From the NCBI GenBank assembly GCA_020723405.1, contig DYIY01000009.1:1-64000 (forward strand): 64,000 nucleotides of DNA. Reading direction: 5' to 3'. This DNA is from Thiobacillus denitrificans. Lineage in GTDB: Bacteria; Pseudomonadota; Gammaproteobacteria; Burkholderiales; Thiobacillaceae. The notes under the pieces were generated by a model. It made no database searches, was not told the DNA's origin, and saw nothing but the letters and a program-made list of their open reading frames with translations. The position numbers and the translations under genes were made by a program. Of this stretch, positions 34,603-42,194 are shown piece after piece; positions within the stretch are counted from its first letter, which is position 1; the number at the start of each line of letters is the position of its first letter.

Positions 34603-35373
34603 TCAGCCGCTCATCAGACGTTCAAGGATGGATTTTTCCTCTTCCGGGGAAAAGAAGAACGGGTACAGGCTGCGCTCCGTGCTGGCCGTACCCTGTCCTC
34701 CATGGCGCACGATTTCCTGGCGCATCTCCTCCAGGGACTTGTGCAGCAGGACGACGTTCTGCTTGACGCGGTTGTTGAGCCTTTCCTCGCCGAACAGGTG
34801 GAAACCCAGCTTCTTCTCGTAGAACGTCTGGTGGCGGGGGATGACCTCGATCACCGCATCCGTACAGCCATGGATGGCACCGTAGAGAAAGGCAATGTGG
34901 ATCATGCCGGCCAACATCTGCTTGCTGCCCAGGTCCTCGTCGATGGCCAGCTTGCTCAGTTCACCCACCACACAGCCCTGAGCCCGCAGTTCATCCACCT
35001 TGTCCTTGTAGATCTCATCGGCCAACAGCCCCTGATCCGAGTCGTAACCCACGGTCACCGTGCCGACGATATGGTCGTTCAGGTGGGTGAGGATGGTGAC
35101 CCGGTTGGGGTTGTCCTTGATCTGGGCCTTGGGATAGCCCCGCCAGGCATAGCGTTTCTGGACCAGCAGAGTGGCCCCTTCGAAGGCGGACTCGCTGCGG
35201 GCGAAGCGGATCTTGATGTCCTGGGTACCCAGACCCTCCTCCCGGGTATCCAGCGCCTCCAAGCCTTCCGGAGACAAGCGCTTCAATTTGGGCGGCGCCT
35301 TCATCTGCACGACCGTGCGGGCATAGTGCGCCGCGCGCGCACGGTTGCTCTTGATCCAGTCGAATATACTCAT
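34603..35373 (-). CDS. Second FeeM-like N-acyltransferase
   Basis: A protein of 256 residues, GNAT-like, with RVTILTHLNDHIVGTVTVGYDSDQGL split around residue 100, then GELSKLAIDEDLGSKQMLAGMIHIAFLYG and IEVIPRHQTFYEKKLGFHLFGE. The pattern (VGTVTVG, xELSKLAIDxxxxxK, PRHxxFYEKxLGF) matches the N-acyl amino acid synthase/FeeM family more closely than the first copy does. It lies on the opposite strand, 6 bases from the ThiF-like stop, and is divergent from the nitroreductase-like gene with 126 bases between. Confidence 0.75.
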   Translation of the reverse strand: MSIFDWIKSNRARAAHYARTVVQMKAPPKLKRLSPEGLEALDTREEGLGTQDIKIRFARSESAFEGATLLVQKRYAWRGYPKAQIKDNPNRVTILTHLNDHIVGTVTVGYDSDQGLLADEIYKDKVDELRAQGCVVGELSKLAIDEDLGSKQMLAGMIHIAFLYGAIHGCTDAVIEVIPRHQTFYEKKLGFHLFGEERLNNRVKQNVVLLHKSLEEMRQEIVRHGGQGTASTERSLYPFFFSPEEEKSILERLMSG

Positions 35374-35499
35374 GAAGGTCCTAGCCCCTTGGATTTAATA
35401 GGTCTTTGAAGCCACTCCCGCACGTTGGCGAGCGCTGGAAGATACGACCAAGGACAGATAATTACCCTACTTATGGCCAACTGGACAAGGAGTCTTTCC

Positions 35500-36570
35500 A
35501 TGGCAGCCGACCGAGATACCAAGCTGAAGATCGTCGCAGCGGGCGTCCTGGCCCCCTCTGCGGACAACAGCCAGCCCTGGAAATTCAGCCTGTCTGATCG
35601 GGGCGTCCTGATCGGTGCCGACCCGGCACGGATCGGCATGTTCTTCGACAGTGCCCTGGCCGCCACCCAGATGAGCCTGGGGGCGGTCTGCGAAAACATG
35701 TTGCTGGAGGCTGGCCGGTTGAATCTGGGTGCGCAACTTCGCCCCCTGCCCGCCGAACCCGGCCAGACGCTCCCGACCTATGCCCTCGACCTGACGGACG
35801 ACCCCGCTGACCGGGACCCCCTGGCGGACCACATCCCGGCCCGAATGACCCATCGCGGCCTCTACCGGCGCCGGGCCATGCCCGACCGGGAGGCGTTGGC
35901 AGCCATTGCCGCCGCCCTGCCGGACCCACTGGGATGCCGGTTGGACTGGGCAACCGGCAAGGACGCCCGCCAAGGTTTGCAGCGGGCGGTCTATCTGGCC
36001 GACCTGGTGCGCTTCACCCACCCCACCATCCATCGCGATTTCCACGACAAGTTGCGCTTCGGCCACCAGGCCGCCGCCACCCGGGACGGACTGGATGCCG
36101 CCACCCTGGGCATCGAGAGACTCCTCCTCCCCATCCTCCGCCTGTTGCGGCCCTGGCCCCTGGCCAAGACCCTCAACGGGGTGGGGCTCAAGCACATCAT
36201 GGCCTGGCGGGGCGGGTGGCTGCCCATGGCCAGCGCCCCGGCCCTGGGCGTTCTGACCGCCCGGGCCGATGTCGGTTACTTTGACATGGGCCGGGCCCTG
36301 GAACGGGTCTGGCTGGCCGCCACCCGGGCCGGGCTGGCCTTCCAACCCCTTGGCGCCCTACCCCTGCTGCTGGTCCGGGCAACCCGCATGGGGGGTGAAG
36401 GCCTCAGCGGCGAGCACCGGCACCTGCTCGAACAGGCCGACCAGGCCTGGCGCCAGGCCGTACCCCACCTCCCACGGGGTGAACAACTGGTCATGATCTT
36501 CCGGACCGGCCACGCAATGGCCCTGGCCCCGCACTCCCAGCGCCGGCCCCAGGCCTCTTTTCTGGCCTGA
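35500..36570 (+). CDS. Nitroreductase-like protein
   Basis: A protein of 356 residues. The ATG at 35500 has AAGGAG seven bases upstream; two earlier in-frame ATGs do not. The N-terminus, AAGVLAPSADNSQPWKFSL, is the flavin-phosphate-binding segment of nitroreductase-fold proteins, and DMGRALERVWLAATRAGLAFQPL is the matching C-terminal segment. Proteins of this type found beside E1-like and acyltransferase genes may oxidise a peptide or heterocycle, as SagB does, but this is speculative. It completes the acyltransferase/ThiF/acyltransferase/nitroreductase group. Confidence 0.8.
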   Translation: MAADRDTKLKIVAAGVLAPSADNSQPWKFSLSDRGVLIGADPARIGMFFDSALAATQMSLGAVCENMLLEAGRLNLGAQLRPLPAEPGQTLPTYALDLTDDPADRDPLADHIPARMTHRGLYRRRAMPDREALAAIAAALPDPLGCRLDWATGKDARQGLQRAVYLADLVRFTHPTIHRDFHDKLRFGHQAAATRDGLDAATLGIERLLLPILRLLRPWPLAKTLNGVGLKHIMAWRGGWLPMASAPALGVLTARADVGYFDMGRALERVWLAATRAGLAFQPLGALPLLLVRATRMGGEGLSGEHRHLLEQADQAWRQAVPHLPRGEQLVMIFRTGHAMALAPHSQRRPQASFLA

Positions 36571-36589
36571 ACTCGTCGGTTTTCCTTAC

Positions 36590-36614
36590 ACCCATTCACG
36601 GCGCTACCCATTCA
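36590..36614 (+). repeat. Direct repeat ACCCATTCA upstream of a sigma-54 promoter
   Basis: The 9-mer occurs at 36590-36598 and 36606-36614, 16 bases apart, about 40-65 bases before the -24 box. Repeats in this place are typical of enhancer sites for sigma-54 activators, so they are candidate PrsR sites. Confidence 0.45.
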
Positions 36615-36652
36615 AAATCCACAACCTGTTGTTTTATATACGCTAAACATAG

Positions 36653-36671
36653 TTGGCACGACACATGCTTT
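36653..36671 (+). promoter_or_regulatory. Sigma-54 promoter of the PEP-CTERM gene
   Basis: TTGGCACG-ACAC-ATGCTTT fits the -24/-12 consensus, with GG (36655-36656) and GC (36667-36668) separated by exactly 10 bases. The 5' leader is about 55-60 bases. PrsR, encoded at 46283-47638, has the GAFTGA loop needed to activate sigma-54. Confidence 0.82.
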
Positions 36672-36738
36672 AGGTTGCCTGCGGTAACGGGCCAACTGGT
36701 ATTTGAGGTCCATTCGTTAAACTTCACTGGAGAATCAA

Positions 36739-37599
36739 ATGAAACTGTTCAAACTCACTGCCATGGCCCTGGCGATGGCGGCTTCCACCCAAGCCTCCGC
36801 TTACAACATCACCTGGAACGGCAACTGGGCCTTCAACTACCAGGGCACCGGTCTGGCCGGCGCCTACATGCCCATCGACGAGATGACCTTCCTGGGCGTC
36901 AGCTTCGTGGACACCGACCCGGGCGTGAACGGCGTCGTCAACGCTGGCGACACCTTCCAGGACTACGGCCGTCTGGGCGCCACCGGCTTCCAGAACGACG
37001 GTTCCCCCCTGCTGCCCTTCGACACCGGCCTGGGCGTGAACTACATGATCACCGGCGCCTTCGATGACTGGACCGGCAGCTTCACTACCGGCACCACCTA
37101 CCAGTTCACTTCCGGCTCCATCGATCTGTACCTGGGCACCGGCGCCAGCATCGGCTACAACGACTTCGCCACGGCGCAAGACGGCACCAAGATCATGACC
37201 ATGGAAATCGAAGTCGGCGAAGGCACCATCGACTTCAGCAACCCCGCTGGCGTTGACGGCACCATCGACATCCTGTTCAAGATCACCGACGTGGCCCAAG
37301 GCTACTGGTTCCTGGACACCGACGCTGACGGCATCGCCGACACCGACGTGTACGATCTGCTGGGTACCGGCCTGACCGTTGGCCTGACCGACTCCAACGC
37401 CAACATCTTCACCCCCAACGTGAGTGTTGTGACCGACTTCGTGGTCAACACCGGCGCGGGCAACGTGATCGGCGCTGGCGACATCTACGTCACCAACGAC
37501 GGTTCCTACGAAATCGCCGCCATCCCAGAGCCGGGCACCCTGGCCCTGCTGGGTCTGGGTCTGGCCGGTCTGGGTCTGAGCATGCGCCGCAAGGCCTGA
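36739..37599 (+). CDS. PEP-CTERM sorting-domain protein
   Basis: A secreted protein of 286 residues. It has a signal peptide (LTAMALAMAASTQASA), an acidic Asp/Gly/Thr-rich body and the C-terminal PEP-CTERM tripartite signal: IPEPGTLALLGLGLAGLGLS and then MRRKA. The exosortase (XrtA) is expected to cut near PEP and hand the protein to the cell surface or polysaccharide matrix. TDADGIADTDVYDLLG resembles a calcium-binding loop. Codon use is strongly biased to GC-ending codons with few rare codons, as in highly expressed genes. AGGAG-like GGAG precedes the start. Confidence 0.95.
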   Translation: MKLFKLTAMALAMAASTQASAYNITWNGNWAFNYQGTGLAGAYMPIDEMTFLGVSFVDTDPGVNGVVNAGDTFQDYGRLGATGFQNDGSPLLPFDTGLGVNYMITGAFDDWTGSFTTGTTYQFTSGSIDLYLGTGASIGYNDFATAQDGTKIMTMEIEVGEGTIDFSNPAGVDGTIDILFKITDVAQGYWFLDTDADGIADTDVYDLLGTGLTVGLTDSNANIFTPNVSVVTDFVVNTGAGNVIGAGDIYVTNDGSYEIAAIPEPGTLALLGLGLAGLGLSMRRKA

Positions 37600-37617
37600 T
37601 CAGCGGGCATCGCCAGC

Positions 37618-37651
37618 AAAAACCCCCAAGGTTCGCCTTGGGGGTTTTTTT
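37618..37651. terminator. Bidirectional terminator after the PEP-CTERM gene
   Basis: ACCCCCAAGG and CCTTGGGGGT pair around TTCG, with five As before and seven Ts after. It serves the PEP-CTERM gene and, on the other strand, the convergent LolA-like gene. Confidence 0.92.
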
Positions 37652-37697
37652 ATGCCTGGCCGCAGCAGGAAAAACACGGCCCGGAACCGGGCCGTGT

Positions 37698-38471
37698 TTA
37701 CTGGAGCTTCTTCAGATAATCCTTGGAAAACACCTTGTCCGGCAGATCCCGCAACTTCATGCTTTGGTATTCCAGGATCGACACATTGCCCGGCTTCAGG
37801 CTGTCGGTCATGACCAGGCGACTGGCCCGGCTCTTGCCGGCCATGTTCTGGAAGTTCTCGTAAATGCAGGTCTTCATCAACCGGTTCGACAGGGAATAGA
37901 ACTCCGCCTTGCGCGGCCGCAAGGTATCTTTCTCCACCCACAGCATCACCCTGCGATACGTCACACCCCGATCGACGGCCGTCAGTTCCAGCACGTGGTG
38001 GTCTTCCCCTTCATATTTCTCCGTGCGTAGCAGCCGGGGGGAATAGTCGCCCGTGAAATTGGCCCGGGCCAGATCGCCGTTGGCCACCTGGCCGGTCAGG
38101 CGCTGGGCCAAACCCAGGCGGATGGGCTGGGAGACGTTGGGCATGAAGATCCACAGATCCCGCCCCTTCATGAGCATGATCTGACCCCGTTCCGAGGCCG
38201 GTTCCAGTATCATCACCACGGTGTTGTCGTTGCCTTTGGACAGCACCCGGTACTTGCGCTGTTCCTCGTTCTCGCCCTGGCTTTTACTGCTGATGCCCAC
38301 GTCCACCTGGAAACCCTCGGAAGGGAACCGGGCCTCGTCGGAACGCTCCAGAATGGCCCGGGCCTCGGCATCTTCCTCACCGGAAGGCGCCGCAAGAGCG
38401 CTCGACACAGCCAGGGCCAGGACGGAAATCACCGGCACCAGCCGGCGGGAAACATGGGCAGCGATGGACAT
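37698..38471 (-). CDS. Outer-membrane lipoprotein-sorting (LolA-like) protein
   Basis: A protein of 257 residues with a signal peptide (VPVISVLALAVSSALAA) and a LolA/LolB-like half-barrel: KYRVLSKGNDNTVVMILEPASERGQIML across residues 70-100, DLWIFMPNVSQPIRLGLAQRLTGQ, and RRVMLWVEKDTLRPRKAEFYSLSNRLMK. These belong to the family that accompanies MacB-like transporters and carries lipid or lipoprotein across the periplasm. The start at 38471 has AAGGAAG upstream. It is divergent from the ABC ATPase gene with 44 bases between, which must hold both promoters. Confidence 0.85.
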   Translation of the reverse strand: MSIAAHVSRRLVPVISVLALAVSSALAAPSGEEDAEARAILERSDEARFPSEGFQVDVGISSKSQGENEEQRKYRVLSKGNDNTVVMILEPASERGQIMLMKGRDLWIFMPNVSQPIRLGLAQRLTGQVANGDLARANFTGDYSPRLLRTEKYEGEDHHVLELTAVDRGVTYRRVMLWVEKDTLRPRKAEFYSLSNRLMKTCIYENFQNMAGKSRASRLVMTDSLKPGNVSILEYQSMKLRDLPDKVFSKDYLKKLQ

Positions 38472-38515
38472 GGCTTTCTTCCTTCCAACGGGATATGCCA
38501 AGGTGGAATCAAACA

Positions 38516-39268
38516 ATGAGTCTGGTTCGGGTTGAGGGCGTCACCAAGGAATATCAGCTCGGAGAGCAGACGGTGGTTGCTCTTCACGATATCACAGTCT
38601 CTTTTGACGAAGGGGTGTTCCTGGCCATCGCCGGCCCCTCCGGAAGCGGCAAGACCACCCTGCTGAACATCATCGGCTGCATCGACGCCCCCACCACCGG
38701 CAAGGTGTACATCGACGACCGCGAGGTCACCGGACTGTCGCCCAACGAGTTGGCCGATCTGCGTGCCCGGACCACGGGATTCATCTTCCAGACCTTCAAC
38801 CTGTTCTCGGTGCTTTCTGCGGCGGAAAACGTGGAATACCCCCTGCTGCAATTACCGGAGATCAGCCGGGAGGAAAGGCAGAAGCGCGTGGCGAAATATC
38901 TGGAAGTGGTGGGTCTGGAGCGCTATGCCGACCACAACCCCAATCAATTGAGCGGCGGACAGCGGCAGCGGGTGGCCATCGCCCGGGCCCTGGCCATCAA
39001 TCCGCGCATCGTCCTGGCCGACGAACCCACGGCCAATCTGGACAGCAAAACGGGAGAAAGCATCTTGAACCTCATGAAGGACATCAACCGCCAATTCGGC
39101 ACCACCTTCATCTTTTCCACCCATGATCGCCGGGTCATGTCCATGGCCGACCGGCTGATCCGCATCGAAGATGGCTACATGGCCATGCTGGCGGTGAAAT
39201 CCAACTCCCGCTGGAAGGGGGTCCGCCTTGGCGCCCATCGCATCAAGCAGTTGGAGGCCACTCGATGA
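38516..39268 (+). CDS. ABC transporter ATPase, LolD/MacB type
   Basis: A protein of 250 residues. Motifs are GPSGSGKTTLLNIIG (Walker A), QTFNLFSVLSAAENVEYPLL (Q-loop), LSGGQRQRVAIARALA (signature), VLADEPTANLD (Walker B) and FSTHDRRVM (switch). The LLNIIGxxDxPTxGxVxI pattern marks the LolD/MacB/FtsE group, which works with FtsX-fold permeases; two such genes lie at 40975-43430. It overlaps the DUF1302 gene by 4 bases. An in-frame ATG at 38495 gives 7 more residues and cannot be ruled out. Confidence 0.92.
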   Translation: MSLVRVEGVTKEYQLGEQTVVALHDITVSFDEGVFLAIAGPSGSGKTTLLNIIGCIDAPTTGKVYIDDREVTGLSPNELADLRARTTGFIFQTFNLFSVLSAAENVEYPLLQLPEISREERQKRVAKYLEVVGLERYADHNPNQLSGGQRQRVAIARALAINPRIVLADEPTANLDSKTGESILNLMKDINRQFGTTFIFSTHDRRVMSMADRLIRIEDGYMAMLAVKSNSRWKGVRLGAHRIKQLEATR

Positions 39269-40941
39269 AAGCCCTGCGCGCCGCCTCCGTAAGCCTGCTT
39301 GCCCTGGGCCTGGCCAGCGGCGTTCTGGCCGCGCAACCAGGGTCCGGGAAAAAGGCCCCGGCATCCCTGGATGATCTTTTCGAACTGGAAAAGGCCCCCC
39401 CCAACCCCCCTGCCAAGGACAAGGCCGTGCCGGCTCCGGCCAGCAAGGATGCCCTGTTCGAACTCGATGCCCCGGCACCTGTAACACCTCCACAGAAGCC
39501 AGCCCAGACAGAACCGAGTGAACCGGCCTTGCCGGCCACCAAGGCGGATTTGTTCGGCCCTGCCGACGCTGACAAGGCGCCAGCCGTGGCAACGCCAGCC
39601 GTGGCAACGCCAGCCGTGGCAACGCCAGCAGATGCAACGCCTGCTGCTGTGGCCCCTGCTGCCCAGGCGCACCGTGCGCCAGCAGCCGAGCCCGGGCCGG
39701 CACCCGCCCCGAGCGTCGCCCAGGCGCCTTCGGCCCTGCGCGGCTTCTTGCAAACCGAGTTTGCCCGGACCTATGCCGATCCGGAGCACGGCTCCAAGGC
39801 CCTGGCCCGTCTGGAACTGGGCTCCCAGGGAAGCCTGGGGGGTGGGGTGAGCTGGAAGATCAGCGGCCGGGTGGATTTCAACGCCATTTACGATCTGAAC
39901 GATCATTACCAGCCGGCGGTCCGCGATGACCAGCGCTGGGATTTCCAACTGCGGGAAACCTACCTGGACGTGACCGGCTGGGGGCTCGACTGGCGACTGG
40001 GCCGGCAGCACGTCGTCTGGGGCGAGATGGTCGGCCTGTTCTTCGCCGACGTGGTGTCGGCCAAGGATCTACGCGAATTCGTCCTGCCCGATTTCGAAAT
40101 CCTGCGCATTCCCCAGTGGGCCGCCCGGGCAGAATATTTCCAGGATGACTTCCACGCCGAGGCGGTGTGGATTCCGTTCCCCAGTTACGATGAGACGGGA
40201 ACGCCCCGCAATTTCCTGGCCCCCGGCTTTGGCAGCGACTTCTTCGCCTACCCCCTGCCCATCGCCGCCGCCGTCCAGAAGGACGACAGGCCGGCAACCT
40301 CCCTGGATCACGGCAATGTCGGCCTGCGCCTTTCCACTTTGCGGGACGGTTGGGATCTGGCCGGCTTCTTCTACACCAGCATGAATGCCGCTCCCACTTA
40401 CTACCAGTTCACCCCGGGCGTGCTGACGCCCCGGCACGACCGTATCAGGCAATACGGCGGCACCCTGGCCAAGGATTTTTCCGGGGTCGTGCTCAAGGCG
40501 GAGGCGGTCTTCACCGATGGCCGGCGTTACAACCTGACCAACGTGACCCTGCCCGATCCGGCCGGTGGTGTGGTCAAGCAGGACAACCTGGATTGGGCGG
40601 TGGGCCTGGACTTCAATCCCACCGCGGATACCCGCATCAATACCCAGTTCTACCAGCGTTACTTCTTCGACCACGCGGCCAACATCATTCCCGACCGGGC
40701 GGAAAGCGGGGTCAGCCTGCTGGTCCACCACCAGTTCAACAGCGCTTGGGAAGGGGAAGTCCTGCTGGTCCACAGTCTGAACCGGCAGGACTGGATGCTG
40801 CGCCCCAAGGCCACCTGGAAGTTCCAGCCGGATTGGCGCCTCAACCTGGGGGTGGATGTGTTCTACGGCCCCATCACCGGTCTGTTTGGCCAATTCGACG
40901 CCCAGGATCGGGTCTACGCCGAAATCCGCCACGACTTCTGA
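39265..40941 (+). CDS. DUF1302-like outer-membrane beta-barrel protein with a repeat-rich N-terminus
   Basis: A protein of 558 residues with a signal peptide (VSLLALGLASGVLAA) and a C-terminal barrel ending EIRHDF. GWGLDWRLGRQHVVWGE and the DLNDHY/WDFQLRETYLDV segments fit the DUF1302 family seen with RND or MacB-like exporters. Residues ~25-160 are Pro/Ala-rich and contain three LFEL-type motifs (LDDLFELEKAP, KDALFELDAPA, KADLFGPAD) and a VATPA repeat. Translation is coupled to the ATPase gene by an ATGA overlap, so the barrel probably completes this exporter. Confidence 0.82.
   Translation: MKALRAASVSLLALGLASGVLAAQPGSGKKAPASLDDLFELEKAPPNPPAKDKAVPAPASKDALFELDAPAPVTPPQKPAQTEPSEPALPATKADLFGPADADKAPAVATPAVATPAVATPADATPAAVAPAAQAHRAPAAEPGPAPAPSVAQAPSALRGFLQTEFARTYADPEHGSKALARLELGSQGSLGGGVSWKISGRVDFNAIYDLNDHYQPAVRDDQRWDFQLRETYLDVTGWGLDWRLGRQHVVWGEMVGLFFADVVSAKDLREFVLPDFEILRIPQWAARAEYFQDDFHAEAVWIPFPSYDETGTPRNFLAPGFGSDFFAYPLPIAAAVQKDDRPATSLDHGNVGLRLSTLRDGWDLAGFFYTSMNAAPTYYQFTPGVLTPRHDRIRQYGGTLAKDFSGVVLKAEAVFTDGRRYNLTNVTLPDPAGGVVKQDNLDWAVGLDFNPTADTRINTQFYQRYFFDHAANIIPDRAESGVSLLVHHQFNSAWEGEVLLVHSLNRQDWMLRPKATWKFQPDWRLNLGVDVFYGPITGLFGQFDAQDRVYAEIRHDF
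39581..39640 (+). repeat. 15-bp tandem repeat in the DUF1302 gene
   Basis: CAGCCGTGGCAACGC occurs three times exactly and a fourth time with changes, encoding VATPA units. Being a multiple of three, the number of units can change without a frameshift. Confidence 0.9.
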
Positions 40942-40974
40942 CCGGTGGTGGCCACCAGGCGTGCTGTAACCGGG

Positions 40975-42186
40975 TCAGATGTTCTGACGCAGGGCATCAA
41001 CGACGGGAATGCGGCGCACCCGGCTGGCCGGTAGCAGGGCCGCCAGAACGGTAGCTACCAGTCCCACGAAGAAGGCCTGTACCACCACCAGGCCCACCAC
41101 CTGGATATGGGCCACGTATCCCAGGTCCGCGTTGGGCGGCGGTGGCATGGGAATACCGATGGCAGAGATGATCCAGGCCAGCAGGATGCCCAGCAGCACG
41201 CCCAGCAGGGCGCCGGTGAGGCCGATGATGGCGTTTTCGGTGACGATGAGGGCGAACACCCGGGAGGTACGGTTGCCCAGGGCCATCATGGTGCCGAACT
41301 CTCCCACCCGCTCGAAGACGCTCATGTTGACGCTGTTGATCACGCTGAGCAGGACCATGAGCAGGATGATGAAGCGCAGCACGCCGAACTGGCCGTCATA
41401 CATCTTCACCGTCTTGGTGTAGAAGTCGTTCAAGTCCAGCCAGGTCCTGACTTCCAGCCCGGACTTGCCAAGGGCGCTGTCCAGGGCCGCCGCCACGGCC
41501 AACGTATCCTCGGTGGCGCCCAGGGCGACGACCAGGGTGTTCACGCCGGGAGTGGCCAGCAGTTCCTGACCGGCCGCCAGGGGGATGCGCACGGCCCGGG
41601 CGTCGTAATCCTTGGAAAAGGTCTGGAAGACGCCCACCACCTGGAATTCGATGCTGTTGAGGGCTCCGTCGGCGGTGTTGATCACCAGGGTGGCCCAGTC
41701 GCCGGGCTTGAGCTTCAGGGCCTGGGCCAGGCCGTGGCCCAACATCATGCCGTGTTCGTCCTTGTCCTCCAGCATGCGGCCTGCAGACAGGTGCATGCCG
41801 CTGCTGAACTTGGCTTCCCGGTCGGCTTCCACTCCTTCACCGATGATGGGTTGATCGGAGCGGCCGTTGTTGAGCAGGCCGGCGAAGAATATCCGGCCCA
41901 TCACGTCTTCGACCCCCTCCACATTCTTGATCGTGGTCCGGATGGGCTCGGGCTCATCCAACAGGAATTTTTCCGGGCTGCGGGCCCCCCGGTCGAAATA
42001 ACCGGCCCGGGCCACCTGGAGGTGGCCGGATTGGGAATGGATGAGCACTTCGCCCAGTTGGGTGAAGATGTCCTGGACGAAGCCGCCGCTGAGGATCAGG
42101 CCGATCACCCCGGAGATGATGGCCAGCAGGGTCATTCCGGTGCGGGTCTTGTGGCGGAGCACGTTGCGCAGGGCGAGCTTGAACAT
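40975..42186 (-). CDS. ABC transporter permease, FtsX/MacB fold (A)
   Basis: A protein of 403 residues with an N-terminal membrane helix (MTLLAIISGVIGLILSGGFV), a large periplasmic domain of ~230 residues, and three C-terminal helices (FIILLMVLLSVINSVNM, IIGLTGALLGVLLGILLAWII, VVVQAFFVGLVATVLAALLPA). The ending RVRRIPVVDALRQNI is the FtsX-fold coupling end. It starts 8 bases after permease B and is convergent with the DUF1302 gene. Together with the ATPase it should form a MacB/LolCDE-like complex that moves a lipoprotein or lipid out of the inner membrane. Confidence 0.9.
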   Translation of the reverse strand: MFKLALRNVLRHKTRTGMTLLAIISGVIGLILSGGFVQDIFTQLGEVLIHSQSGHLQVARAGYFDRGARSPEKFLLDEPEPIRTTIKNVEGVEDVMGRIFFAGLLNNGRSDQPIIGEGVEADREAKFSSGMHLSAGRMLEDKDEHGMMLGHGLAQALKLKPGDWATLVINTADGALNSIEFQVVGVFQTFSKDYDARAVRIPLAAGQELLATPGVNTLVVALGATEDTLAVAAALDSALGKSGLEVRTWLDLNDFYTKTVKMYDGQFGVLRFIILLMVLLSVINSVNMSVFERVGEFGTMMALGNRTSRVFALIVTENAIIGLTGALLGVLLGILLAWIISAIGIPMPPPPNADLGYVAHIQVVGLVVVQAFFVGLVATVLAALLPASRVRRIPVVDALRQNI

Positions 42187-42194
42187 GGTCCGGG

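Noticed and set aside
39581-39640. CRISPR-like repeat
   Set aside because: The 15-bp units are contiguous without spacers and encode VATPA in frame.
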